Source of the DNA: DATGSL01 sp964645585
Lineage (GTDB): Bacteria > Verrucomicrobiota > Verrucomicrobiia > Opitutales > T3Sed10-336
NCBI GenBank assembly: GCA_964645585.1
Contig: CAZYAN010000028.1
Coordinates: forward strand, 1 to 57,327
Reading direction: 5' to 3'
Length of the DNA stretch: 57,327 nt
Shown here: positions 33,192 through 42,019 of the stretch, piece by piece
How the letters are laid out: the number at the start of each line of letters is the position of its first letter
Numbering within the stretch: position 1 is the first letter of the stretch
Position numbers and translations under genes: made by a program
Notes under the pieces: generated by a model
Told to the model about the DNA's origin: nothing
Databases searched by the model: none
The model's input: only the letters and a program-made list of their open reading frames with translations

Positions 33192-33932
33192 ATGATGAAC
33201 AGCAAGCGGGCCTACGCATTCATTCGCCAGAAGATTCTGGACGGCGAGTTCAAACCTGGAGATTTTTTGTCCGCGCAGAGCCTGTCGGGCGAGGTGGGCG
33301 TCAGCCGGACACCTGTTCGGGAGGCGCTTTTGCAACTGGAGAACGACGGGCTGGTCGAGATCACGCCGCGCCTCGGTGCGGTGGTGAAATCGATGGATTA
33401 CCAAGAATTTAAGAATCTTTCGGAGATGCGGCTCGCGTTTGAGACCTTCGCGGCCGGCCTTGCGGCGGAGCGCCGCACGCGGGAAGACTTGGAGGCAATG
33501 GAGACATCGCTTGCGACCATGCGCGACTTGGCGAGGGAGACCACGCAGGAATCGGACGACGAGCAGTGGGCGGTGCTCGGCCGGGAGGATATTCGTTTTC
33601 ATATGGCCGTCATTGAGGCGGGCCGGAATGAATTGCTGCTCGAGCAAATTCTGCGCTTTCAGGTGATCCACCGGGTCGTCTCGCTGGCCGGGCCGCTGAC
33701 CCTCGCGCTCAAGCGTCAGCGGAACGATCCGATCGACGTTTGGGAGAGCCATCTGCGGATTTTCGAGGCGATTCGAAACGAGAACCAGGATTCCGCGATC
33801 GCGGCGATGCGGGACCACCTCCAGCAGGCGCTGGAACTGCAGTTGAAGAAGATGAAGTCGTTGGGCGGGACTGGCGCCCGCGGAAGCCGGATGAGCCGGA
33901 AAGGATTAATTTATTCAGATATGGAGGCATAA
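33192..33932 (+). CDS. GntR-family transcriptional regulator (FCD subfamily), third paralogue
   Basis: A 246-residue regulator. The paired ATG codons at 33192 and 33195 fit the start of the paralogues; the frame is open upstream, but that part overlaps the promoter-operator. Helix-turn-helix core SLSGEVGVSRTPVREALLQL, then an FCD domain with NLSEMRLAFETFAAG and DIRFHMAVI. The third helix region differs more from the first two copies than they do from each other. It is followed six bases later by a pseudopilin-like gene and then by glycosidase-like genes. It probably controls the divergent symporter and the downstream run. Confidence 0.83.
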   Translation: MMNSKRAYAFIRQKILDGEFKPGDFLSAQSLSGEVGVSRTPVREALLQLENDGLVEITPRLGAVVKSMDYQEFKNLSEMRLAFETFAAGLAAERRTREDLEAMETSLATMRDLARETTQESDDEQWAVLGREDIRFHMAVIEAGRNELLLEQILRFQVIHRVVSLAGPLTLALKRQRNDPIDVWESHLRIFEAIRNENQDSAIAAMRDHLQQALELQLKKMKSLGGTGARGSRMSRKGLIYSDMEA

Positions 33933-33938
33933 AACACG

Positions 33939-34604
33939 ATGACCCAAAAACCCGGCAGGAATTTTTTGAGGCGGGCTTTTACCCTGATTGAGCTGCTCAC
34001 GGTTATCGCGATTATCGGGATCCTCGCGGCGATTTTAATTCCGGTGGTTGGTGCCGCGCGGAATGCGGCACGCACCAGTGCCTGTGCGAATAATCAGCGG
34101 CAAATCGGGCTGGCGCATGCAATGTTTATGCAGGACAATGAGGATCGCGTGGCACCCGGTCACAACCCGCTGACCAATGAAGTCTGGTTTGCCACGATGC
34201 TCCGCCCGTATCTCAACCTCGCTGTATCAAACGAGATTTTGGGCGAGATCTTCATCTGTCCCGCTGATGAAACGCGCGGCGGGGAAGGAATTGTGCCCCA
34301 GCCGATCCATCAGCGCAGTTATGCCGTCAATCGCAACCTCCTCGAAGGGAACAGCGGCCCCGGAAAACGAGTGACATCTTTCGCCAATCCGCCAGGGGTC
34401 TTTTACCTGATGGACTACGATATCGCCCGCCAGCACACCAACTGGGTGCAACCGAATCGCGGTTCGCTCGATTACGTGCCTGTAGACCGGCACAACAGCA
34501 AAACGAATACGCTCTTTTTGGATGGGCATGTCGAGCTGCTTCCCATCACAAGTTTCTTTCCGGGCCGCGAAAATTATTACCGTTTTGGCGAACCGTATGA
34601 ATAA
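33939..34604 (+). CDS. Pseudopilin-like protein (prepilin N-terminus, DUF1559-like)
   Basis: A 221-residue protein with the leader RRAFTLIELLTVIAIIG and hydrophobic N-terminal helix, then a globular part ending in KTNTLFLDGHVELLPI, the H-X9-DG-like segment. The N-terminal 35 residues are nearly identical to those of the protein at 19783, down to long runs of the DNA, while the rest differs. Both genes directly follow a GntR gene. The pairing suggests the pseudopilin-like protein belongs to the regulatory or surface part of each glycan locus, not to a pilus. Confidence 0.78.
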   Translation: MTQKPGRNFLRRAFTLIELLTVIAIIGILAAILIPVVGAARNAARTSACANNQRQIGLAHAMFMQDNEDRVAPGHNPLTNEVWFATMLRPYLNLAVSNEILGEIFICPADETRGGEGIVPQPIHQRSYAVNRNLLEGNSGPGKRVTSFANPPGVFYLMDYDIARQHTNWVQPNRGSLDYVPVDRHNSKTNTLFLDGHVELLPITSFFPGRENYYRFGEPYE

Positions 34605-34681
34605 ACCGCGGTTCGTGAATCGGACGCTGCCGGACCTCGCGCCGGTCTTTACCAGAAAAAACCTTTGATCGAATTGGCATA

Positions 34682-36685
34682 ATGCGGAGATCGTCTGTCG
34701 CCTTTCTCTTCCTCTCTTTTATGATTCTCTTCTCATCCGGATGCACGGCGGCGGACGAGCCATCCATGCGGACGTCCGGTGTGGTGAGTCACACGGACTG
34801 GGCCCACGTCTTTATCGTCGACTACAAGCAATTCGATCGCTTTTGGGGATCGGAAGGCGTGGAATATATCGTCGATCGGAGCCGTTACGGGGGGATGGAA
34901 CGGCTGTATTGGCGGATTCAGGGCGGTCCGAACACCTACCACAACACGCGCATTGATTTGGACGGTGACGAAGTTTCCGACTTCATCATCCATGGGCGCT
35001 ACTCGCGGCGGATGCCGCCCTTCCGTCCCGTCTACAACGCTGCCTTTGGCGATCCGGGAACGGTTTCGCTTCACCTCGATGCGGACGAACCGGGGAGGGC
35101 GCGGCTGGCGCTTCGGCCGGATGCCGCCGACCTCGAAGGTCCGGTTACGATCGAGATCCGTGTCCGGGTGACCGGCGATGCGGAACCCCTCTTTTCATTT
35201 GATTATGCCGATGGGCGAGGCGGGGCGTGGCGGTTGTTCTTGAGCGGCGACGGCGAGTTGTCGAACTCCGGCGGCGCGGCGCTGAAACCGCGGTTTCACG
35301 AACATTTCAACTACCTGCGATTTGTCGATGACGGCAAAGGAGTGACTGTCTACATCAATCAAAATGCCGAGGAGAAGCTGGAGTTGCTTCGGCAGCCGGG
35401 AGCAGGACTCTCTTTTGCCGTAAGCGGCGACCGTTCGAAGAATGGACGCCTCTGGGTCGACACGCTGGCCGTCACCTCGGGCGCGATGGCTCCGCCGCTG
35501 AAGTTTCCATACGAGGATTGGGATCGGCTGGAAGCCGATTACGGCGCCGCGCCGGAGTGGCATCAGGACGACTGGTCGAAGCACTGGACCAACGACGGAT
35601 TCCGGATCGCGACGGATCGGGGTGTGGAACACGGCCGGATCGACTTTGCCGGGACCTACCGGGAGGCGCCGGAGCGGTTCGGCGAAGGCGAGGATGTTTT
35701 GTCGGCCGCGATGAAGGCGGGGAAAGCGCGCGATCTCGAGATGTTCGCGTGGTTCACGATCGGGGAGGAGAATCATTTTGGCTCGGGTCCGATGAGCCGT
35801 TTCGTGACGCTGCATCCGGAGCTGCGCGAAATGGATCGCAGGGGGCGGGCGTGGCGCGGGCGGCTCAGTTTCGCCCATCCGGAGGTCCGCGAGCACAAGT
35901 TAAGTCTGATCCGCGAGGTTGTGAACAACTACGGGGCGGACGGCATCCTGCTGGATTTTGTGCGTCGCGGCCTGCTCGATCCGTACCACGAGGATTCAAA
36001 AACGACGCATCATCCCGTCTGGGACGCGGACGGAGTTGGGATATTCGGTTACGACAAGCGGACCCGCGCGGAATACCGCGCCCGGTATGGCGTGGATCCG
36101 AGCGAGATCGCAAACGACACGGAGGAATGGATCCAGTTCCGCGCGGATATCTGGACCGATTTTTTCCGAAAAATCCGTGTGGAGTTTCCGGGCGTTCCGG
36201 TCGTCGCGATGGTTTTTTCCTACGATCATGAGAAAGCCCGTCGCGGCGACTTTCTCGACTGGGGCAAATGGGTCGACGAAGGGCTCGTTGACGGCATGGC
36301 ATTTCTGATCGACAACGCCGACAGCGGCCGGCCGTTCGTTGCTCCTTTCGGGGGGCAGCCGGAGCCGCTCGAAAGTGTCGAGACGATTGTGCGGGAGAGG
36401 AAGAAACGGGTCGGCGACCGGGCGGATGTGATCGCCGCTGTCTACGGCTACCGGATTCGACCCGAGCAGGTGGAACAGATTACTGAATATGCGCACCGCG
36501 GCGGAGCGGACGAGCTGATGTGGTGGGAGACCTCTCCTCTCGAATGGGCGGACTACAGCGGCGGCGTCTGGAACACGGTTCGCGAGCTGTCCGCGCGGTA
36601 TTCGGGGCGGGAACCGGCCGACGGCCGGGAGTTTCAACCGGGCGGCCGCTGGGAAGGAATCCGGCGTCCGACCGGCGCGCCCTGA
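34682..36685 (+). CDS. Secreted GHL10-like (family 10-type glycosyl hydrolase-like) protein
   Basis: A 667-residue exported protein with a short signal peptide ending in LFSSGC, possibly a lipoprotein although the lipobox is not canonical. Residues about 25-280 form an N-terminal beta-rich region starting with MRTSGVVSHTDWAHVFIVDY. Residues about 290-640 match the TIM-barrel GHL10/DUF187 type: WFTIGEENHFG, YGADGILLDFVRRGLLDPY, VVAMVFSYDHEKARRGDF and ELMWWETSPLEWADY. Many acidic residues at strand ends suit a glycosidase. The protein at 38828 is a full-length homologue with an extra N-terminal module. Substrate unknown. Confidence 0.7.
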   Translation: MRRSSVAFLFLSFMILFSSGCTAADEPSMRTSGVVSHTDWAHVFIVDYKQFDRFWGSEGVEYIVDRSRYGGMERLYWRIQGGPNTYHNTRIDLDGDEVSDFIIHGRYSRRMPPFRPVYNAAFGDPGTVSLHLDADEPGRARLALRPDAADLEGPVTIEIRVRVTGDAEPLFSFDYADGRGGAWRLFLSGDGELSNSGGAALKPRFHEHFNYLRFVDDGKGVTVYINQNAEEKLELLRQPGAGLSFAVSGDRSKNGRLWVDTLAVTSGAMAPPLKFPYEDWDRLEADYGAAPEWHQDDWSKHWTNDGFRIATDRGVEHGRIDFAGTYREAPERFGEGEDVLSAAMKAGKARDLEMFAWFTIGEENHFGSGPMSRFVTLHPELREMDRRGRAWRGRLSFAHPEVREHKLSLIREVVNNYGADGILLDFVRRGLLDPYHEDSKTTHHPVWDADGVGIFGYDKRTRAEYRARYGVDPSEIANDTEEWIQFRADIWTDFFRKIRVEFPGVPVVAMVFSYDHEKARRGDFLDWGKWVDEGLVDGMAFLIDNADSGRPFVAPFGGQPEPLESVETIVRERKKRVGDRADVIAAVYGYRIRPEQVEQITEYAHRGGADELMWWETSPLEWADYSGGVWNTVRELSARYSGREPADGREFQPGGRWEGIRRPTGAP

Positions 36686-36736
36686 GCGAGCCTGTCTCCC
36701 GCCTTGTTTTCCGGATTGAGAATAACCTTTTATTGA

Positions 36737-36748
36737 CATGTATACATG
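36737..36748. promoter_or_regulatory. Perfect palindrome, candidate GntR operator
   Basis: CATGTATACATG is a perfect 12-base palindrome overlapping a consensus -35-like TTGACA (36733-36738). It matches the RTGTATRCAY consensus of the other four sites and lies 97 bases upstream of the start at 36845. This would bring the beta-sandwich/GHL10 genes under one of the GntR regulators. Confidence 0.55.
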
Positions 36749-36844
36749 CAAATGCTGGAGTGTATCGGTCGCCAGTTCCGGGCTTGCCGGCGGCCCGCGC
36801 CAGTATTGTTGCTCTCCACTCAACACAAGCATCATCAAGGAATT

Positions 36845-38821
36845 ATGAAAGCGATTCACCCTTTACTTCTCTCGCTCTTCCTCTCGCTCGCCGCGTCCGT
36901 TGCGACTGTTGCTCAGCCGTTTTCCTTTGATTTTTCCACGGAGGATCAATGGCTGGACAATTTTCGCGTTCGCTCTCCCGATCCCAATCATTTTTTCTGG
37001 AGTCCCGATGGTTACGTTCAGGGCTGGCAGAAACCGGGCGAGGAGGAAGGTGAACCGTCGGCTCTCTGGTGGGGCGTTGCCATTTACGACACGGCGACGG
37101 AAGAACCCGGCTACGCGAACGGCACGTATTTGGACGAGACAATTGTCGCCCGGTTCTCGACGAACACTCTGACGGCCGATCCGAGTTTCAGCGTTTTCGC
37201 GCGGCTCCGTTCGGACTGGCAAATCGGTGTGCTCGGCACGGTGCATATACCGTCCGAGGATCGCATTCGCCTGATTCTCTTCTATGACGTCGACGTCGCC
37301 TCGCTTCTCGGCGCGGCCAAACTGGTCGATGTCGAGTTCGCGATTCAGGCCGGAGGAATGTTTCACCGCGACGGGAGCGGGGGAAACGGGACGACGGGGA
37401 AGACGATCGGTGTCGACGAGATTCTGACGGTCGTCGTCGAGCAGACCGCTGAGGCGCAGCCGCAGTTTCGCTTGACGGTTTACAAGGAGGACATGAGTTT
37501 CCTCGCGACGACCGACTGGCAGACGCACCCATTTTTCGCCGACTACGCTGAACCGGGTTCGGTGGGGTTCCGGACAGTGGCCGGCGGGAGCGGCGCCCAG
37601 TATGTACGGGTCCACGGTTTTGAAACGATTGCCGACGTGCCGGACGCGGGCTACGCGGTCTGGCGTTCCCAGCACTTCGCGGATCCGGAAGGCGCGGACG
37701 CCGCGGATGACGCGGATCCGGACGGAGACGGTGTGGCGAATCTCCTGGAATACGCTTTTGGCGGTGATCCCAACGAGAGTTCGGGCGGTCTTCTGCCGGC
37801 GGCCGATTCGATTGATGGTCAGCTGGCGATCCATTTTCGACGGATTGCCCCGGCCTTGTTCTTTCAGCCCGATGTCGGCTATTCGGTGGAAAGTTCGGAC
37901 GACCTGATCGACTGGGCGCCGGTCGTTTCGCTGCCAGCGGGTGAATCGGAATGGGCCGGGAGCTGGACGGTCTCCGAGAGCCTTGAGGACGGCTGGGTCA
38001 ACGTGACGGTCCGGGAACCGCTCCCGTTTCAGCCGGGGGATTTCGACTTTTCTGACGCCAGCCAGTTCGTCGACTACTTCCGTATTACCACTTCGGGTAC
38101 ACATCTCAGCTGGCAATCGCCGGGTGTCGTGCAGGGACGGCAGGGGAGCAATTTCCTTGGAACGGCGATCTACGACTCCGATCCTGAGTCGCCGGAGTGG
38201 AACGATACCGGATTCCTGACCGAGGAGCTGCGGGCTGATGTTGCTTGGAACACGATTAATAATCAGCCCTCGTTCCAGCTGTTTACCCGGGTCCAGGAGG
38301 CGACCGGCCGGGGTGTTCTCGCCCGCGTTCTGTTCGTGAGCGGGACCAATATCCGCTTCCAGCTCCGGTATGACGCCTCGGCCGCGGTCCATCCGGCGGA
38401 TGGCAACCAAGGCAGTATCCGGTTTTTCGATTGGGAGTACAATGTCTTCGCCGGCGGCGGAGGGTTTTATCATCTTGAAGGCGGAAGCGGAGCGAGCGGC
38501 GGCACCGGCCACACGCTGGAGGCCGGCGTCTTTTATCAGTTCGTCTTGGAACAGACCGACGATCCAGACCCGGAATTCCGCCTCTCCGCCTACACGCCGG
38601 AGGGCGATTTGCTGGCGACGACCGGTTTCCAGACGCTGACCGCGACGGATGCTTATGATGGTCCGGGCGCGGTCGGGTTTGGCACACTTGCCGGCGGCAG
38701 CGGCGCGCAGATCATGCAGGTCGACCGTTTCACGATCGAAGGATTGGCTGACGGTGAAGCGGAGGGGCCGAACCGGCGCTTCCTTCGCGTTCGGGTTGAC
38801 GCGCCTGAGGCGATCCCCTGA
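36845..38821 (+). CDS. Secreted protein with two copies of a novel beta-sandwich module
   Basis: A 658-residue exported protein. ATG 36845 has an AAGGAA ribosome site and begins a clean signal peptide (LLLSLFLSLAASVATVA, cleavage before QPF). Module one, residues 20-300, begins PFSFDFSTEDQWLDNF and ends with VGFRTVAGGSGAQYVRV. A linker with GVANLLEYAFGGDP follows. Module two, residues 400-640, begins GDFDFSDASQFVDYF and has FFDWEYNVFAGGGGFYHLE and LLATTGFQTLTATDAYDGP. I cannot name a family for the module. The second copy is nearly identical in DNA to the gene at 42020. An extracellular binding or lyase-like role is possible. Confidence 0.62.
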   Translation: MKAIHPLLLSLFLSLAASVATVAQPFSFDFSTEDQWLDNFRVRSPDPNHFFWSPDGYVQGWQKPGEEEGEPSALWWGVAIYDTATEEPGYANGTYLDETIVARFSTNTLTADPSFSVFARLRSDWQIGVLGTVHIPSEDRIRLILFYDVDVASLLGAAKLVDVEFAIQAGGMFHRDGSGGNGTTGKTIGVDEILTVVVEQTAEAQPQFRLTVYKEDMSFLATTDWQTHPFFADYAEPGSVGFRTVAGGSGAQYVRVHGFETIADVPDAGYAVWRSQHFADPEGADAADDADPDGDGVANLLEYAFGGDPNESSGGLLPAADSIDGQLAIHFRRIAPALFFQPDVGYSVESSDDLIDWAPVVSLPAGESEWAGSWTVSESLEDGWVNVTVREPLPFQPGDFDFSDASQFVDYFRITTSGTHLSWQSPGVVQGRQGSNFLGTAIYDSDPESPEWNDTGFLTEELRADVAWNTINNQPSFQLFTRVQEATGRGVLARVLFVSGTNIRFQLRYDASAAVHPADGNQGSIRFFDWEYNVFAGGGGFYHLEGGSGASGGTGHTLEAGVFYQFVLEQTDDPDPEFRLSAYTPEGDLLATTGFQTLTATDAYDGPGAVGFGTLAGGSGAQIMQVDRFTIEGLADGEAEGPNRRFLRVRVDAPEAIP

Positions 38822-38827
38822 CGTCCC

Positions 38828-41800
38828 ATGCAAACAGCACGCCTACGGTTTTTGCTGCTGCTCGGACTTCCGCTGGCGGCGTCGGTTCAGGCGGAATCGA
38901 TTCAGTTCGATTTCGCCCAGCAGACCCAGTGGGAGAACCATTTCGAAGTCGTCACGCCGGGAACTCATCTGACATGGCACTCGGGCGGATACATTGAGGG
39001 GCGGCAGGGAACCAGCTATTTCGGGGCGGCTCTGTACAGTCCGGGTTCAAGCGAAGAGCCGGCCGACACGTTTCTAACAGAAACCCTCGAGGCGCGCGTC
39101 TCGTGGAATGTCCTCAATATTCAACCAGGATTCGGGTTTAATATGCGGGTCGATCCTGAAACCGGTGCCGCGGTGCATGCGCGCGTCCATACGCCGGACT
39201 CGAAGAGTTTGCGGCTGTATCTGACGGCGGGCCGGAATGTAAGCGAATTGACGGGCGGCACGATGTTCTTCGACGTCGACCTCGATCTCCAAGCGGGAAC
39301 GGCCGCCTACAACGTCGGGTCGGGAGGCGCGTCGGCGACGTCCGGCCGCGAGCTGACTCCGGGAGAACCCTTGGTGGTCCGTTTGGAGCAGACCGGGGAC
39401 GACGAGCCGCGGTTCTGCCTGACGGTGACCGATGGGGCCGGCGTCATCCTCGGATCGACCGGTTTCCAGACGCTTGCCGGCGTTGCCGATTTTAGCGGGC
39501 CCGGAGCGGTTGGCTTCTTCTCGCTTGCCGGAGGCAGCGGCGCCCAAGCCGTGCGCATCGAACAGTTTGCCATTCTGGATACGGCGCCCGACGTGCGGCG
39601 AATGCGTACATCCGGCGTCGTGAGTTATTCGGACATGGCCCACATGTTCATTGTCGATTACAAGGATTTCGACGGCTTCTACGGCCTTGGCGGCGCCCGG
39701 TATGTTGTCGATCAGCCGAAGCGGTATGGCATGTCGCGAGTGTACTGGCGGGTTTTTGCCGGAAGCAGCGTGTACCACGATAGCCGGATCGATCTCGATG
39801 AGGATGGTGTGCCCGATGTCATTGTTCAGGATCAATATCATCACAACATGCCGCCGAGCGGGAGCACCGCCAACGACCCGGGCCACTTCAGGCTGCACGC
39901 CGGCGTTCGTCTCGGGGAGCTGCGCCTGAAGCCCGAGCGTTTTCGCGAACCGCCTGTCACCTTGGAGCTGCGCATCCGAACAGAGAATTTGGTCGGCAAT
40001 CCCGATGCCGGACAATATGCGATCCGGTATGGGGACGGTGCCGGGTCTGAGTGGAGCCTCTATCTGATGGGCGACGGGAGCCTGACCAATGAAGGCGCGG
40101 CGCAGCGAGTCAACTTTCGCTATAAGGAATATTATTATTATGTGCGCTTGGTCTGTGAACCGGAAGGCGTGACGGCGTATGTGAATCACGATCCGGCGAC
40201 GGCGCTGCCTTTGGTGCGCCAGGACAGCACGAACACGGGTTTTTCGATTCACAAGATCGCCAACGCGAACATCGCGATCCGGGTCGACAGCCTGATGATG
40301 ACGTCCGGTGCGCACCCGCCCCCGGCGAAGTTTCCCTACGAGGAGTGGGATCTGCTGCGATCGAATTACGGTCCGCGCGCGGACTGGCATCAGGTCGCCT
40401 GGAGTGAGGACTGGGAGAACGTCAGCGGCTTCACCGTTTCGCAGTCGGCCGGATCCGAGCATCGCAGACTCGACCTTCGGACAGCCTATCGGGATGACCC
40501 GGAGCTGTTTGGACCGGGGCGCGATGTGCTGTCGGAGGTCATGGAATACGGGCGGAAGCAGAAACGAAAAATGTATGCGTGGCTCAGCTTGTGTGAAGAA
40601 AATCACTACGGGAACGGGCCGTTCAGCCGTTTTGTGACATTGAATCCGCAGTACCGCGAGGTGGACCGCATGGGTCGGGTCTGGCGCGGCCGTCTGAGTT
40701 TCGCCTATCCGGAAGTGCGCGCTTACAAGCTCGCCATGATCCGGGAGCTCGTCGAACGCTACGGAGTCGACGGCATTCTGCTCGATTTTGCGCGTCGCGG
40801 ACTGCTCGATCCGTATCTGGAGCAAACAGGGCAGCTGCATCACAGCGTCAGGGACGGAAGCGGGGTCAGCATCATGGGATACGATGCACGGAGCCGCGCG
40901 GAGTACCAAAGCGTGTACGGTGTCGATCCGCAGTCCATTTCGAATGGCACCCAAAACTGGATACAGTTTCGGGCCGACTACTGGACCCAGTTTCTCCGAG
41001 AGGTGCGCGACGAATTCCCCGATCTCCAGGTGGTCGCGATGGTCTTTTCGTACAGTGATACGGTTGCGCGGCGCCAAGACCTGCTGGACTGGGGACGATG
41101 GGTCGATGAAGGACTGGTCGACGAGATGGCGTTCCTGATCGACAACAGCACCGACGGCCGTCCCTTCTTGAATCCCTTTGGTGGACAGCCGGAACCCTTG
41201 GAGAGCGTGTACACGGTCATCAGGGACCGAAAAGAGCGAATCGGGGACAAGGCCGGGGTCATTGCGGCGGTCTACGGGTACAGGATCACGGCCAGTCAGG
41301 TCGAGAGCATCACGTCGTATGCCTACGAGGCGGGGGCGGACGAAATTATGTGGTGGGAGACGGTTCCGCTGGAATGGGCCGATTATTCCGGGAGCGTCTG
41401 GCGGGAAGTCGGTCGGCTTGCGGACCTGTATGCGAACTACACCGACCCGTTCGATCGATGGCGCAATTTCCATTTTGGAGAATTTTTTTCCGAGGAAACC
41501 GTCTCCGGGCCCTTGGCGGATCCGGCGGGGGACGCGATTCCCAATCTCTTGAAATACGTTCTCGGTCTCGATCCCCTCGCTCTTGCGGGTCCGGGCGACT
41601 TGCCGGAAGTCCGGAATCTGCCGGACGTCGATGGCGAGGACCGGCTTGAGCTGAAATATCGCCGTCCGGCCGGGCTCGACGGGATAACCTGTACCGTTGA
41701 GGTCAGCGACGACCTGAAGAACTGGCGGTCGGGCCCAGACGTCACAGCAACCGTGTCGATCGAACCGGCCGCGGACGGCCGCGAGGAAATCACGGTGCGG

Positions 41801-41860
41801 GAATATGACGAAGCAGGACCGGACAACCGCCGTTTCATCCGTCTTCGAGTGGAAAGATGA
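38828..41860 (+). CDS. Secreted fusion of beta-sandwich module and GHL10-like domain
   Basis: A 1010-residue exported protein (signal LLLLGLPLAASVQAES). Residues 25-250 are the beta-sandwich module shared with the genes at 36845 and 42020 (QFDFAQQTQWENHF, GFQTLAGVADFSGPG). From about residue 257 it is homologous to the whole protein at 34682 (MRTSGVVSYSDMAHMFIVDY), including the TIM-barrel motifs YGVDGILLDFARRGLLDPY and EIMWWETVPLEWADY near residue 840. About 150 extra C-terminal residues include IPNLLKYVLGLDP. The module and enzyme-like part, separate genes elsewhere in the window, are fused here, which implies they work together. Confidence 0.7.
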   Translation: MQTARLRFLLLLGLPLAASVQAESIQFDFAQQTQWENHFEVVTPGTHLTWHSGGYIEGRQGTSYFGAALYSPGSSEEPADTFLTETLEARVSWNVLNIQPGFGFNMRVDPETGAAVHARVHTPDSKSLRLYLTAGRNVSELTGGTMFFDVDLDLQAGTAAYNVGSGGASATSGRELTPGEPLVVRLEQTGDDEPRFCLTVTDGAGVILGSTGFQTLAGVADFSGPGAVGFFSLAGGSGAQAVRIEQFAILDTAPDVRRMRTSGVVSYSDMAHMFIVDYKDFDGFYGLGGARYVVDQPKRYGMSRVYWRVFAGSSVYHDSRIDLDEDGVPDVIVQDQYHHNMPPSGSTANDPGHFRLHAGVRLGELRLKPERFREPPVTLELRIRTENLVGNPDAGQYAIRYGDGAGSEWSLYLMGDGSLTNEGAAQRVNFRYKEYYYYVRLVCEPEGVTAYVNHDPATALPLVRQDSTNTGFSIHKIANANIAIRVDSLMMTSGAHPPPAKFPYEEWDLLRSNYGPRADWHQVAWSEDWENVSGFTVSQSAGSEHRRLDLRTAYRDDPELFGPGRDVLSEVMEYGRKQKRKMYAWLSLCEENHYGNGPFSRFVTLNPQYREVDRMGRVWRGRLSFAYPEVRAYKLAMIRELVERYGVDGILLDFARRGLLDPYLEQTGQLHHSVRDGSGVSIMGYDARSRAEYQSVYGVDPQSISNGTQNWIQFRADYWTQFLREVRDEFPDLQVVAMVFSYSDTVARRQDLLDWGRWVDEGLVDEMAFLIDNSTDGRPFLNPFGGQPEPLESVYTVIRDRKERIGDKAGVIAAVYGYRITASQVESITSYAYEAGADEIMWWETVPLEWADYSGSVWREVGRLADLYANYTDPFDRWRNFHFGEFFSEETVSGPLADPAGDAIPNLLKYVLGLDPLALAGPGDLPEVRNLPDVDGEDRLELKYRRPAGLDGITCTVEVSDDLKNWRSGPDVTATVSIEPAADGREEITVREYDEAGPDNRRFIRLRVER

Positions 41861-42019
41861 GCGGGGATGAAGAATCGACCGAATCGACGACCCATGAAAC
41901 CCGAATCGGCCGCAAAGGTCCGCCTGCCATGATTACTTTCAACCTTTGTTTCGGGACAGCGCCGATCGCGATGATCGCCTGTTCCCTCTCTCCATGAACC
42001 AAGCACAACCCTGCAGAAC

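Noticed and set aside
36863..38833. A 656-codon minus-strand frame opposite the two-module protein.
   Set aside because: It is rich in Arg and Pro without domain features, and the plus strand carries a signal peptide and two homologous modules.
39074..41473. A 799-codon open frame on the minus strand opposite the module/GHL10 fusion gene.
   Set aside because: It is antisense to a clear secreted protein with signal peptide and homologous motifs; the minus frame is an artefact of GC-rich codon use and has no recognisable domain.
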